Source of the DNA: RGIG4576 sp964536025
GTDB taxonomy: Bacteria > Bacteroidota > Bacteroidia > Bacteroidales > Muribaculaceae
NCBI GenBank assembly: GCA_964536025.1
Contig: CAZHXA010000012.1
Span: forward strand, 1 to 56,426
Reading direction: 5' to 3'
DNA length: 56,426 nt
The position numbers and the translations under genes are program-made. Below are positions 16,723 to 25,675 of the stretch, in pieces. Under the pieces are notes generated by a model. It had not been told where the DNA came from. It ran no database searches and saw only the letters and a list, made by a program, of their open reading frames with translations. Every line of letters begins with the position of its first letter. Position 1 is the first letter of the stretch.

Positions 16723-19188
16723 ATGACACGATTTGCCGATGTAATATTACCATTGCCGTTGTATAGTACGTTTACTTATCGCATACCGGATATTATGGGC
16801 GATGTGAAGATAGGTAGTCGTGTACTTGTTCCGTTTGGTAGGAAAAAATATTATACAGCGATTGTTGTTTTAGTGCATCATAACGAGCCAAAAGATTATG
16901 CTGTCAAGGATATATTGACATTGCTAGATGAAACACCTATACTCCGACATCCTCAATTGAAATTTTGGTCATGGATTGCCGATTATTATCTGTGTTCGCA
17001 AGGTGAAGTCTTTAAAGCTGCCGTGCCTGCCGGATTAAAAGTGGAAAGTGAAACCGTGGTTTCGGTAAATCCTGATTATGAAGATACCGAAGAAATGCAG
17101 TTGAGTGAACGTGAACGTATTGTGTATAATTTGATAGGTTCGCATGAAAAAGTGCAACTAAATGAAATAACTAATGCTACGGGTTTTAAGAATGTTGAGG
17201 CATTGGTAAGTCGCATGTTGGAAAAAGATGCTGTGTGCGTAGCCGAAAAAGTAATAAACAATTATCGTCCTAAAACCGAAGTGTGTATTGCTTTGTGTAT
17301 AGAGCATGGTGATGAAGACGGATTGCATCGCTTTTTTGATATGGTTCACCGCAGTAATAAACAAGAGTCGTTGTTGCTGGCTTATTTGGACTTGTCAAGA
17401 TGGTTACAAAGCGGAACTCCTCGCGAAGTTAAGAGAGATGAATTGTTAAAACGTGCCGATGTGTCTCAAGCAGTTTTGAATGCAGTGATAGCCAAAGGCG
17501 TATTAAAACAATATAAAAAGGAAATAAATAGATTTGCTAACAGGGTGGTGCATGTGCAGGATAAACCTTGCTTGAGCGAAGAACAAAGTCGTGCTTTGCG
17601 AGAAATAAGAGAATTGTTTAAAGACAAGAATATAACATTATTGCATGGCGTAACGTCGAGTGGCAAAACTTCGATATATGTTCATCTCATCGATGAAGTA
17701 TTAAGAAACGGACGCCAAGTGTTGTATCTTGTGCCTGAAATAGCACTTACTACACAATTAACCGGGCGTTTGCAACTCGTTTTTGGAGATAAACTTATTA
17801 TATATCATTCCAAGTTTTCGGATAATGAGCGAGTTGATATATGGAAAAAACTATTGAATAGTAATGAGCCGTGTGTGGTGATAGGCGTGCGTTCTTCGGT
17901 GTTTCTCCCTTTTGCCGATTTGGGTTTGGTGATAGTGGATGAAGAACATGATTCAAGTTATAAACAACAAGATCCGGCTCCTCGTTATAATGGAAAAAAT
18001 GCAGCTATCGTACTTGCTCAAATGCATGGTGCAAAAACTTTGCTCGGTTCTGCAACTCCTGCGGTAGAAGTATACCGTAATGCCGAAACAGGAAAATTTG
18101 GACTTGTGTCGTTGCTTACTCGATATGAAGGAATAGAGATGCCTGAAGTGGATGTGGTCGATACACGAGAGGCTCGTCGTAAAAAAGAAATGACCGGAAT
18201 GTTGTCATCTCGATTGATAGGGCTTTGTCGTGACAGTCTCGAATCGGGAGAACAAGTTATACTTTTCCAAAATCGTCGCGGTTATGCACCTATGGTGCGT
18301 TGTAAGCAGTGTGAATGGATTCCTAAATGTGAGAATTGTGATGTTTCTCTCACTTATCACAAGCATGTAAATACTTTGTCTTGCCATTATTGTGGCTACA
18401 CCATGCAATTGCCTACGGTGTGTCCTGCTTGCAAAATGCCTGCATTAGAAATAGTGGGATATGGTACCGAGCGAATAGAAGATGAGGTTGAAACCGTATT
18501 TCCCGACGAAAAAATTGTGAGAATGGATCTTGATACTACAAGAAACAAGAATAGTTATGAGAAATTAATAGAAGATTTTTCATTGCGTAAAATGAATATT
18601 CTTGTAGGAACTCAAATGGTAACAAAAGGGCTGGATTTTGCGGGAGTAAGCACTGTGGGAATATTAAATGCCGATACAATGATTAATTTCCCTGATTTTC
18701 GTTCCGATGAACGAGCTTTTGATATGATGGAGCAGGTGAGTGGTCGTGCCGGTCGTAAAAGTAAACAGGGTAGGGTCGTGATACAAACCACCGATGTGAA
18801 ACATCCTATAATTTCGTTTGTCAAGAAGCATGACTATTTAGGTTTTTATCAACATGAATTGGGTGAACGAGAACGATTTGGTTATCCTCCATTTACTAAA
18901 ATAATAAATATTTATATGAAGCACAGAGACGATAGCGTGTTGACCGAAATGTCGGTGCGTTATAGTAATATGTTGCGTGAGGTTTTTCGTCATCGTGTAT
19001 TGGGTCCGGAAGCTCCAATGGTGTCGCGAGTCCAAAATTTTTATATAAGACAAATTGTGCTTAAAATGGAAATTGAGGCGTCTATGCCTAAGGTTAAAAC
19101 CATTTTGCGACGTATCTATGAAAATATGCTTGAAGTGGATAGTCGCATGAAATCGGTGATTTTATATTATGATGTAGACCCTTCTTAA
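16723..19188 (+). CDS. priA: Primosomal protein N' (replication restart helicase)
   Basis: Reloads the replisome at collapsed forks. Order: an N-terminal 3' DNA-binding domain (1-100, FADVILPLPLYSTFTYRIP), a winged helix region, helicase motif I GVTSSGKT (309-316), a DEEH box (406-409), a zinc-binding insert with CxxC pairs starting at Cys527 (CKQCEWIPKCENC...CHYCGY...CPAC), and motif VI QVSGRAGR. 821 residues is normal for Bacteroidota. mntP follows after 13 bases on the same strand. Confidence 0.97.
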   Translation: MTRFADVILPLPLYSTFTYRIPDIMGDVKIGSRVLVPFGRKKYYTAIVVLVHHNEPKDYAVKDILTLLDETPILRHPQLKFWSWIADYYLCSQGEVFKAAVPAGLKVESETVVSVNPDYEDTEEMQLSERERIVYNLIGSHEKVQLNEITNATGFKNVEALVSRMLEKDAVCVAEKVINNYRPKTEVCIALCIEHGDEDGLHRFFDMVHRSNKQESLLLAYLDLSRWLQSGTPREVKRDELLKRADVSQAVLNAVIAKGVLKQYKKEINRFANRVVHVQDKPCLSEEQSRALREIRELFKDKNITLLHGVTSSGKTSIYVHLIDEVLRNGRQVLYLVPEIALTTQLTGRLQLVFGDKLIIYHSKFSDNERVDIWKKLLNSNEPCVVIGVRSSVFLPFADLGLVIVDEEHDSSYKQQDPAPRYNGKNAAIVLAQMHGAKTLLGSATPAVEVYRNAETGKFGLVSLLTRYEGIEMPEVDVVDTREARRKKEMTGMLSSRLIGLCRDSLESGEQVILFQNRRGYAPMVRCKQCEWIPKCENCDVSLTYHKHVNTLSCHYCGYTMQLPTVCPACKMPALEIVGYGTERIEDEVETVFPDEKIVRMDLDTTRNKNSYEKLIEDFSLRKMNILVGTQMVTKGLDFAGVSTVGILNADTMINFPDFRSDERAFDMMEQVSGRAGRKSKQGRVVIQTTDVKHPIISFVKKHDYLGFYQHELGERERFGYPPFTKIINIYMKHRDDSVLTEMSVRYSNMLREVFRHRVLGPEAPMVSRVQNFYIRQIVLKMEIEASMPKVKTILRRIYENMLEVDSRMKSVILYYDVDPS

Positions 19189-19201
19189 AATATAAGATAT
19201 T

Positions 19202-19759
19202 ATGGGATTTTTGCAATTATTTATTATTTCGATTTGTTTATCGATGGATGCTTTTGCCGTTTCGATAGGAAAAGGTTTATCGTTGAAGCACATTAAGTTG
19301 CGTCATGCGTTAAGTGTGGGACTTTGGTTTGGTGGTTTTCAAGCGTTGATGCCGTTGGTAGGATATTTGCTTGGTGCTGGCTTTTCGGTGTTTGTCAGTA
19401 ATTGGGATCATTGGATTGCATTTGTTCTTTTAACAATAATAGGAGGAAATATGGTGCTACAATCATTTTCCAAAGATGAAGACAAGCAAGATGATGATTT
19501 TTCGCCCAAAGTTATGCTTATGCTTGCCATAGCTACGAGTATAGATGCACTTGCCATAGGAGTGTCTTTGGCTTTTTTATCGGTTGATATATTGCCGGCT
19601 ATAGCCACGATAGGTCTTACAACGTTTGTTTTTTCGGTTTCAGGTTTGAAAATAGGTAATGTATTTGGACTTAAATATAAGTCAAAAGCTGAATTTGTGG
19701 GAGGATTGCTCTTGTTTATAATAGGTCTTAAAATTTTAATTGAACATACTTGTTGCTGA
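19202..19759 (+). CDS. mntP: Manganese efflux pump MntP
   Basis: Small membrane exporter thought to remove Mn2+. 185 residues with six hydrophobic segments and the twin family motif: SMDAFAVSIGKG early (residues 15-26) and TSIDALAIGVSL in the second half, whose aspartates sit within the membrane. The short acidic loop between helices 3 and 4 (KDEDKQDDD) is typical. It probably shares the priA transcript. No mntP riboswitch is apparent upstream. Confidence 0.93.
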   Translation: MGFLQLFIISICLSMDAFAVSIGKGLSLKHIKLRHALSVGLWFGGFQALMPLVGYLLGAGFSVFVSNWDHWIAFVLLTIIGGNMVLQSFSKDEDKQDDDFSPKVMLMLAIATSIDALAIGVSLAFLSVDILPAIATIGLTTFVFSVSGLKIGNVFGLKYKSKAEFVGGLLLFIIGLKILIEHTCC

Positions 19760-19786
19760 AACTCCTTTGTGTCATAAAGTAATCAA

Positions 19787-19815
19787 ATCGCCTTTTTTAG
19801 CAAAAAGAGGCGATT
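19787..19815. terminator. Terminator after mntP
   Basis: AATCGCC (19787-19793) pairs with GGCGATT (19809-19815), extended by T/A pairs; a T-run follows after GC. Confidence 0.75.
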
Positions 19816-19819
19816 GCTT

Positions 19820-19850
19820 TTTGTTTTAAGAGTAAATCTTAATAAATTTG
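19820..19850 (+). promoter_or_regulatory. Promoter of the SPFH gene
   Basis: TTTG (19820-19823), 19 bases, TAAATTTG (19843-19850). The -33 box is part of the T-run of the mntP terminator. Confidence 0.75.
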
Positions 19851-19894
19851 TGATATTAAGATGATACTATTACAAACTTAAATTAAAAACCGGT

Positions 19895-20854
19895 ATGGAA
19901 AATAAAGTAAAAAAAGAAATCTCTTATAACGGGATTCTGTTAAATGGTTTTTTAACCTTATTATTGTATGTAATACTTATTATTCTTACTGTATTATCGA
20001 TAATAAAAGCTAATGATACAGGAAACGGTATGTTAGTGCTTTTAAGTGTCTTAATGGTGTTAATTGACTTAATTGCCTTGTTTGGATTCTTTACGTTGGA
20101 GCCTAATGAGGCTAATGTGATGGTGTTTTTTGGTAATTATACTGGTACTTTTTGCAAGCATGGTTTTTATTGGACCAATCCTTTTGTATCTCGTAAAAAA
20201 TTATCATTGCGAGCTCGAAATCTTGATGCCGAACCTATAAAAGTAAATGATAAAGAGGGTAATCCCATTCTTATAGGTATGGTAATGGTGTGGAAATTAA
20301 AAGACACTTATAAAGCAATGTTTGAAATAGATGCACAAAGCATTGTTGGGGCAAATGGTAGCTTGGGTAGTACTTCAGCTATGCGTATGAATGCATTTGA
20401 GAAGTATGTTCGTATTCAGAGTGATGCCGCTTTAAGAGAAGTTGCCGGTCTTTATGCTTATGATGACAATAAAGATAGTGCTAATGACGATGATGAATTG
20501 ACTTTGCGTTCGGGTGGAGCTGAAATAAACGAACAACTTGTAGCAAAGTTGAATGAACGTCTTGAATTTGCCGGAATAGAGGTGCAAGAAGCACGTTTGA
20601 ATTATTTGACTTATGCACCAGAAATTGCTGCGGTGATGTTACGACGTCAGCAAGCTACAGCTGTGATTGCTGCACGAGAAAAAATTGTAGAAGGTGCTGT
20701 TTCAATGGTAAAACTTGCTCTTGATAAATTGGGAGAAGAAAATATAGAACTTGATGAAGAAAAACGAGCTGCTATGGTAAGCAATTTGCTTGTTGTGCTT
20801 TGTGCCGATGAATCAGCTCAGCCTGTGATTAATACCGGAACTTTGAATCATTAA
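19895..20854 (+). CDS. SPFH/band-7 domain membrane protein
   Basis: 319 residues with two N-terminal hydrophobic helices (about 17-38 and 45-67) and a cytoplasmic or periplasmic SPFH domain (about 70-270) with the usual GFYWTNPF, RARNLDAEPIKVNDK and RQQATAVIAAREKIVEGAVSM (shown partly) segments. SPFH proteins form ring or cage-like membrane assemblies and often regulate proteases or membrane domains; the exact role here is not known. The next gene, four bases later, encodes a small ribbon-helix-helix-like protein, a pairing I recall from other Bacteroidales. Confidence 0.9.
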   Translation: MENKVKKEISYNGILLNGFLTLLLYVILIILTVLSIIKANDTGNGMLVLLSVLMVLIDLIALFGFFTLEPNEANVMVFFGNYTGTFCKHGFYWTNPFVSRKKLSLRARNLDAEPIKVNDKEGNPILIGMVMVWKLKDTYKAMFEIDAQSIVGANGSLGSTSAMRMNAFEKYVRIQSDAALREVAGLYAYDDNKDSANDDDELTLRSGGAEINEQLVAKLNERLEFAGIEVQEARLNYLTYAPEIAAVMLRRQQATAVIAAREKIVEGAVSMVKLALDKLGEENIELDEEKRAAMVSNLLVVLCADESAQPVINTGTLNH

Positions 20855-20858
20855 AATA

Positions 20859-21023
20859 ATGATAGAAAAAGATAGAAAAGAGTCAAAGATGAAATCTTTT
20901 GTGTTTCGAGTTGATGCAAACACAATGAATGCAGAAGAAGCATGGGCTGCCGATGAGTTTCGTTCGATAAACGAACAATTGCATTGGATAATAGCCGAAG
21001 CATTGAAAAAAACGGAAGAGTGA
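20859..21023 (+). CDS. Small Arc-like (ribbon-helix-helix) protein
   Basis: A 54-residue frame beginning MIEKDRKESKMKSFVFRVDA and ending ALKKTEE. The layout of one beta strand (KSFVFRVD) followed by two helices (AEEAWAADEFRSINEQLHWII and AEALKK; shown partly) fits the Arc/MetJ ribbon-helix-helix fold; 'RSINEQLHWIIAEALK' is the typical second helix. It starts four bases after the SPFH stop and is followed by a terminator, so it is the second gene of that unit. An internal ATG (MKSFVF) is also possible. DNA binding is plausible but unproven. Confidence 0.75.
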   Translation: MIEKDRKESKMKSFVFRVDANTMNAEEAWAADEFRSINEQLHWIIAEALKKTEE

Positions 21024-21057
21024 AAAAGAATAAGTGAAATAAAATATAAAATAAGGC

Positions 21058-21085
21058 AAACATCTTGTTTTTTAGCAAGATGTTT
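21058..21085 (+). terminator. Terminator after the Arc-like gene
   Basis: AAACATCTTG / CAAGATGTTT, a 10-bp perfect stem with an 8-base loop, followed by GTTAATTTT. Confidence 0.75.
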
Positions 21086-21095
21086 GTTAATTTTG
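21064..21095 (+). promoter_or_regulatory. Possible promoter of the acyl-CoA ligase gene
   Basis: -7 TAATTTTG (21088-21095) with an imperfect -33 (CTTG at 21064-21067, 20 bases upstream) inside the preceding terminator hairpin. The leader would be about 100 bases. Confidence 0.45.
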
Positions 21096-21196
21096 ATGTA
21101 TAATTAAGCAAAGTTTGTTTTAAAGGAGCATAAAACGAGGAGGGTGATTTAACCTTTCAACTTTTTTGCGGTCTAATAAGAAAATAAAGAAACAAT

Positions 21197-22846
21197 ATGG
21201 ATACTTCTTTAAACAATATGTTGGCGGAATCCATTAAAAAAAATTGGGAAGAACTTGCTTTAACCGATTTTAATGGAGTTTCGTATCAATATCGCGACAT
21301 AGCGAGAAAAGTTGCAAAATTGCATATCCTGTTTGAAAATTCGGGAATTAAGAAAGGAGATAAAATTGCAACTTGTGGTAAAAATTCGGCTCAATTATCG
21401 ATAGCAATAATTGCATCGATGACTTATGGAGCGGTAACGGTACCTATTTTACATGAATTCAAGCCCGATAATATCCATCATTTGGTGTGTCATAGTGAAG
21501 CAAAGTTATTATTTGTAGACACATCTATATGGGAAAATCTTGATGTGGCAAGCATGCCTGATTTGGTAGGAGCATTGCAAGTAAATGACTATTCTCTGCT
21601 TCATTCTCAAAGTGAAGAATTGTCAAATGCTCGTCAAATTTTAAATGAGTTGTTTGGACGTAAATATCCAGAACGATTCACTAAAGAAGATGTGATTTAC
21701 CATGAGCCGGAGTCTGAAGAGTTGGCTTTGATTAACTATACTTCGGGTTCAACCGGTTTCTCAAAAGGAGTAATGCTTCCTCACAGAGCGTTGTGGAGCA
21801 ATGTGGATTTCTGTATAAAGAATTTGCATATATTAGAAGCCGGAGATGGAATAATATGTATGTTGCCACTTGCTCACATGTTTGGCTTGGTTGTGGAAAT
21901 GTTGCATCCGTTGGCTGTGGGATGTCACATATATTTCTTGACTCGAGTTCCATCTCCAAAGATAATATTGGATGCATTTGCTTTTGTTAAGCCAAAAGTA
22001 ATTATTTCGGTTCCATTGATATTGGAAAAGATAATAAAAACCAAAGTCTTCCCAATGTTGGAAAAACCTGTTATGAGTATGTTGCTTAAAGTTCCATTTG
22101 TCGATGACTTATTGCTTGGCAAAGTTAAGGAAAAACTTGAAGTAGCATTTGGCGGAAACTTGAAGCAAATAATAATAGGAGGTGCTGCATTGAACAAAGA
22201 TGTTGCCGATTTTTTGAAACGTATAAATTTCCCATTCACTGTAGGATATGGAATGACCGAGTGTGGACCGCTTATTTCTTATGCACCTTGGGATATTAAT
22301 CCGGTGGGTTCTTGTGGTAAAATCGTTGACCGAATGGAGGGTAAAATAGTTCATGGAAATAGTGAGCATGAAGCCGGAGAACTTTGGGTAAAAGGAGATA
22401 ATGTAATGCTTGGATATTATAGAAATGAAGAAGCTACCCAAGCTGTAATGAAGGACGGATGGTTGAATACCGGTGATTTGTGTGAAATCGATAACGACGG
22501 ATTTTTGCGTTTACGCGGTCGTAGCAAAACCATGATTCTTGGACCATCGGGACAAAATATTTATCCTGAAGAAATAGAGCAAAAAATAAACAATTTGCCT
22601 TATGTATGTGAATCGCTTGTAGTTGAAGAAAGTGGAAAATTGATTGCTCTTATATATCCTGATATTGAAAATGGAGCAAAACAAGGAATGGACTTTGACG
22701 CATTAGGCAAATTGATGGAAGACAGTATTTCAACGCTAAATAAAGAGCTACCGGCTTATTCTAAAATTGCCGGGGTAAAAATGCAAGCCGAAGAATTTGA
22801 AAAAACGCCTAAACGTAGTATAAAACGTTTCTTATATCAACACTGA
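21197..22846 (+). CDS. AMP-binding acyl-CoA ligase
   Basis: 549-residue ANL-superfamily enzyme that activates a carboxylate, most likely a fatty acid, to the acyl-AMP and then the CoA thioester. The phosphate-binding loop YTSGSTGFSKG (181-191), the adenine site GYGMTECGP, the hinge region GWLNTGDLCEIDNDGFLRL (residues ~422-440) and the C-terminal lysine-bearing KTPKRSIKRF motif are all present. FadD-like long-chain ligase is the best guess; substrate specificity cannot be read. Single gene between two terminators. Confidence 0.92.
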   Translation: MDTSLNNMLAESIKKNWEELALTDFNGVSYQYRDIARKVAKLHILFENSGIKKGDKIATCGKNSAQLSIAIIASMTYGAVTVPILHEFKPDNIHHLVCHSEAKLLFVDTSIWENLDVASMPDLVGALQVNDYSLLHSQSEELSNARQILNELFGRKYPERFTKEDVIYHEPESEELALINYTSGSTGFSKGVMLPHRALWSNVDFCIKNLHILEAGDGIICMLPLAHMFGLVVEMLHPLAVGCHIYFLTRVPSPKIILDAFAFVKPKVIISVPLILEKIIKTKVFPMLEKPVMSMLLKVPFVDDLLLGKVKEKLEVAFGGNLKQIIIGGAALNKDVADFLKRINFPFTVGYGMTECGPLISYAPWDINPVGSCGKIVDRMEGKIVHGNSEHEAGELWVKGDNVMLGYYRNEEATQAVMKDGWLNTGDLCEIDNDGFLRLRGRSKTMILGPSGQNIYPEEIEQKINNLPYVCESLVVEESGKLIALIYPDIENGAKQGMDFDALGKLMEDSISTLNKELPAYSKIAGVKMQAEEFEKTPKRSIKRFLYQH

Positions 22847-22860
22847 GAACGTTGAAAACA

Positions 22861-22895
22861 AAAAAATCCTATGGTCGGAACCATAGGATTTTTTT
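22861..22895. terminator. Bidirectional terminator
   Basis: AAAAAATCCTATGGT / ACCATAGGATTTTTT with a 4-base loop, a near-ideal terminator between two convergent genes. Confidence 0.9.
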
Positions 22896-22905
22896 ATGAC
22901 CATTA

Positions 22906-23571
22906 TTAATGTATAATTGTAATGTAGTCTCGAATATAGCCTATATAAATTATTAAAGATAGAATGTAAAGTGCTACGGCATTATATAGAAATCGGTGAT
23001 TGGCGGTGATGTCGCGTTTGTTACGCCAAATCAAGTATAGATGTATTATAATCCATGTAATTACAAATATCGACCAAAATGTCCAACCTTGTGTTATGCT
23101 CATTTGCAATCCATAGCAGTTTAATACCAGCCCTGATTTCAAGCAAATAAACATAGCAGTGCCAATAGCAGCCGTTATAGCAATGATACGTCCTGTTATG
23201 AGTAATGTTGCTGGGCTGTTGCTGAAATATTTCAACACAAATCTTACGATTGATGGCGTGAAAAGAAATAAAGCAATCATTATCACAACTCCTAAAATTT
23301 GTTTGTACAACGGCATGTCGAAGTATATAGCACTATATGCGTTGTCTAAAGTGAGTGTGGTTGCTATGAATACCAATGAAGATAAAAAAGAATTGTTTAA
23401 ATCTCCATTTCTGCTGTCTAATAGAAAAACTCCTATTGAAAGCAGTGCAAGAAACACCGTATTCATAATGCCAAAGCCTAAATTATTGAAAATAGGTAAT
23501 ATAATAAGGGCGTTTACGGCAATCAAAACTATAGATAATGCTCGTCTTGACTTGATTTGATGTTTTGCCAT
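22906..23571 (-). CDS. Uncharacterised membrane protein
   Basis: 221 residues with about seven hydrophobic segments, a basic N-terminus (MAKHQIKSRRALS) and few charged residues in the helices. I do not recognise a family or any catalytic motif. It starts 3 bases after the stop of the upstream TRIC-like gene on the same strand, so the two form an operon ending in the strong bidirectional terminator. Resemblance to small O-antigen or gliding-related membrane proteins is too weak to name. Confidence 0.8.
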   Translation of the reverse strand: MAKHQIKSRRALSIVLIAVNALIILPIFNNLGFGIMNTVFLALLSIGVFLLDSRNGDLNNSFLSSLVFIATTLTLDNAYSAIYFDMPLYKQILGVVIMIALFLFTPSIVRFVLKYFSNSPATLLITGRIIAITAAIGTAMFICLKSGLVLNCYGLQMSITQGWTFWSIFVITWIIIHLYLIWRNKRDITANHRFLYNAVALYILSLIIYIGYIRDYITIIH

Positions 23572-23574
23572 AGC

Positions 23575-24207
23575 TTATAAGTCTTTTTTATCTTTATTGT
23601 ATCCACCCATGACAGGAAGACTCCAATTATATGCTACAGCTAGCATGCGTATGATGATGGTTATAGCAGCACAAGCTATTTGTTGTACTACAGTGTTACC
23701 TCCCAAATGTGCTATTATACAGTATGCTAATCCTCCTGCAATACAAGCTGTGGCATATACTTCTTTTCTGAAAATAAGAGGCTCTTCATTAATAAGAATA
23801 TCGCGTAAAACACCACCGAAAGCACCTGTCAACGTACCCATGATAATGGCAACCCACATGGGAAAACCAAAATCTATTGATTTTTGCATGCCGATAACCA
23901 CAAATAGGGCAAGTCCTATAGTGTCGAAAATGAAAACCGTGTTATTAAGACGTACGAGAAATTTTTTAAAGATTATTACAAGTCCCAAAGCTATTGCTGT
24001 TACTACGAGATACCAATAACTAAGCATCCAAAACGGTGTTGTTCCGAGAAATAAATCACGAATTGTTCCACCTCCGATTGCAGTAACAAGTCCTACAATA
24101 TAAGCTCCGAACCAATCAAAATTTTTCATTGCGGCAAGTCTTATCCCGCTTATTGCAAATGCAAGTGTTCCTATTATCTCAACTATCAGTAGGAATGTTA
24201 TTTCCAT
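23575..24207 (-). CDS. TRIC/UPF0126-family cation channel-like membrane protein
   Basis: 210 residues with seven hydrophobic segments in two pseudo-repeats, each with the glycine-rich TRIC signature: AIGGGTIRDLFLG in the first and TGAFGGVLRDILIN in the second. Bacterial TRIC proteins form trimeric monovalent cation channels; some relatives (YicG) are linked to glycine uptake. The frame opens earlier at 24240, but the ATG at 24207 places a normal N-terminus directly before helix 1. First gene of a two-gene unit. Confidence 0.9.
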   Translation of the reverse strand: MEITFLLIVEIIGTLAFAISGIRLAAMKNFDWFGAYIVGLVTAIGGGTIRDLFLGTTPFWMLSYWYLVVTAIALGLVIIFKKFLVRLNNTVFIFDTIGLALFVVIGMQKSIDFGFPMWVAIIMGTLTGAFGGVLRDILINEEPLIFRKEVYATACIAGGLAYCIIAHLGGNTVVQQIACAAITIIIRMLAVAYNWSLPVMGGYNKDKKDL

Positions 24208-24261
24208 ATTATATAAATACCTAATTTTTTTGCGGTGCAAAATTAGTAAAAAACAATAAAA

Positions 24262-24292
24262 AAAGCAATGAGTTAAGCTAACCCATTGCTTT
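24262..24292 (-). terminator. Terminator of the DUF5723 operon
   Basis: AAAGCAATG / CATTGCTTT with an inner GTTA / TAAC stem; on the minus strand it is followed by TTTTTATTGTTTTTT. Confidence 0.8.
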
Positions 24293-24312
24293 GTGATATT
24301 TGGTTTTGTTTA

Positions 24313-25650
24313 TTAGAATTTGAAACATGAACCTATTGCAAAGTTGAACTTGGCTGCATCTACCGGAATAACCTGCTTGCTGTATTTAGCAAGAGCGTAA
24401 TCGGCTCCTATGAAGAAACTTCCTAAACTTATAACACCACCAAGTGAAGAGTGTGTGCTTGATACGGAACCATTTACTGCTAATTTAAGCTTTCCTGGCT
24501 TGAAGTTGACCGACAACATACCTTCGTTGTAGGCTTTTGGAGTGCCGACACGCATTGTACCTAAAAGACCGAAACTTATTTTGTTTTTTAGAATACCATA
24601 TTCAACACCTGCACGGAATGTAGTATATAAAGAAGATGTGTGTGATGTTTTTGTTGCATCTTGTTTATATCTTACAAGTTCTTCAAGTTGGTCACCTAAA
24701 TCTTCGGCTGCATCTTCAAACTCTTTGCTATCTTCGGCTGCAATATTGTCGAAACCTTTATATTCAAAACTGTCATTAAGGTTTTTATGCACTTTGGCGT
24801 CTTTCCAATTAATAAAACCTAAGTCGGTTACAGCTAAAGAAACATTTAGGTTGTCTTTAATTTTATAAACGGCACCAAGATCCAGTCCCAAGCCGAAACC
24901 TCCAAGTTTGAATTCATAATTAAAGTCATCGATTTCCCCATTATCTTTTGTGATAAGTTCAATACCTTTTGATGCCGTAAATGAGCTATTTTGTGTAATC
25001 ATCCATTTATCTTTGCTCATGAAGATACGCATATTCTCGATGTCAGCGTTTACATATCCCACACCAAGAAGAGCTTTAACTTTTGCACCAACTCTTAATT
25101 TGCTATTGATATCGCGAGAATGTCCCAAAGCTATTTCGGCGTAGTTCATTGAGCGTACTCCGGCATTGTCAATATTATATTCGGTAATGTCGCTTTCTTG
25201 TCCTGCTTTCATAAAAGCGAAAATATCTTTAGGTAAGTACATACCTGTACGACTTTTTACAGAGATACCGATAGAGTTTACACCACCCCAAGCCTTAAAA
25301 CCTACGGTAAGTACATTCAAATCCACATCGGTTTCAATAGTGTTCATGTCTTGGAATTTAGACATGGCATCTTCGGTGGAAATGCTTGGGTGAAGGAATG
25401 TAATCATTTTATTGTTACCATAAGGACGAAGAAAAGCTTCAAGTCCCAAGTTACTGTTGAGATTTACTCCAAATCCTCCAAAAAAAGGTAGACTAATCCA
25501 ATTGGATTGGCAAGTCATGGCGGGATTTAATAAATGGCGTTGAGTATTTCCATCAAGGAAATATAACGAATTCAAAGTTTGAGCCGAAGCTGTCAATGAT
25601 AAAACGGCTGTTAGAGTTGCCGCACATATATGTTTTATTGAAAATTTCAT
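24313..25650 (-). CDS. DUF5723 outer-membrane protein
   Basis: 445 residues with a signal peptide (1-23, ending SASAQ) and an N-terminal block LNSLYFLDGNTQRHLLNPAM typical of DUF5723 proteins. The rest is beta-rich with a predicted barrel similar to the PorV/FadL type, and it ends NFAIGSCFKF with a terminal aromatic. No enzymatic motif. It directly follows a large lipoprotein gene (25 bases), a pairing common in Bacteroidales, which suggests that the two products work together at the outer membrane. Function unknown. Confidence 0.85.
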   Translation of the reverse strand: MKFSIKHICAATLTAVLSLTASAQTLNSLYFLDGNTQRHLLNPAMTCQSNWISLPFFGGFGVNLNSNLGLEAFLRPYGNNKMITFLHPSISTEDAMSKFQDMNTIETDVDLNVLTVGFKAWGGVNSIGISVKSRTGMYLPKDIFAFMKAGQESDITEYNIDNAGVRSMNYAEIALGHSRDINSKLRVGAKVKALLGVGYVNADIENMRIFMSKDKWMITQNSSFTASKGIELITKDNGEIDDFNYEFKLGGFGLGLDLGAVYKIKDNLNVSLAVTDLGFINWKDAKVHKNLNDSFEYKGFDNIAAEDSKEFEDAAEDLGDQLEELVRYKQDATKTSHTSSLYTTFRAGVEYGILKNKISFGLLGTMRVGTPKAYNEGMLSVNFKPGKLKLAVNGSVSSTHSSLGGVISLGSFFIGADYALAKYSKQVIPVDAAKFNFAIGSCFKF

Positions 25651-25675
25651 AATGATTTCTTTTTAAGGGTTTTAA

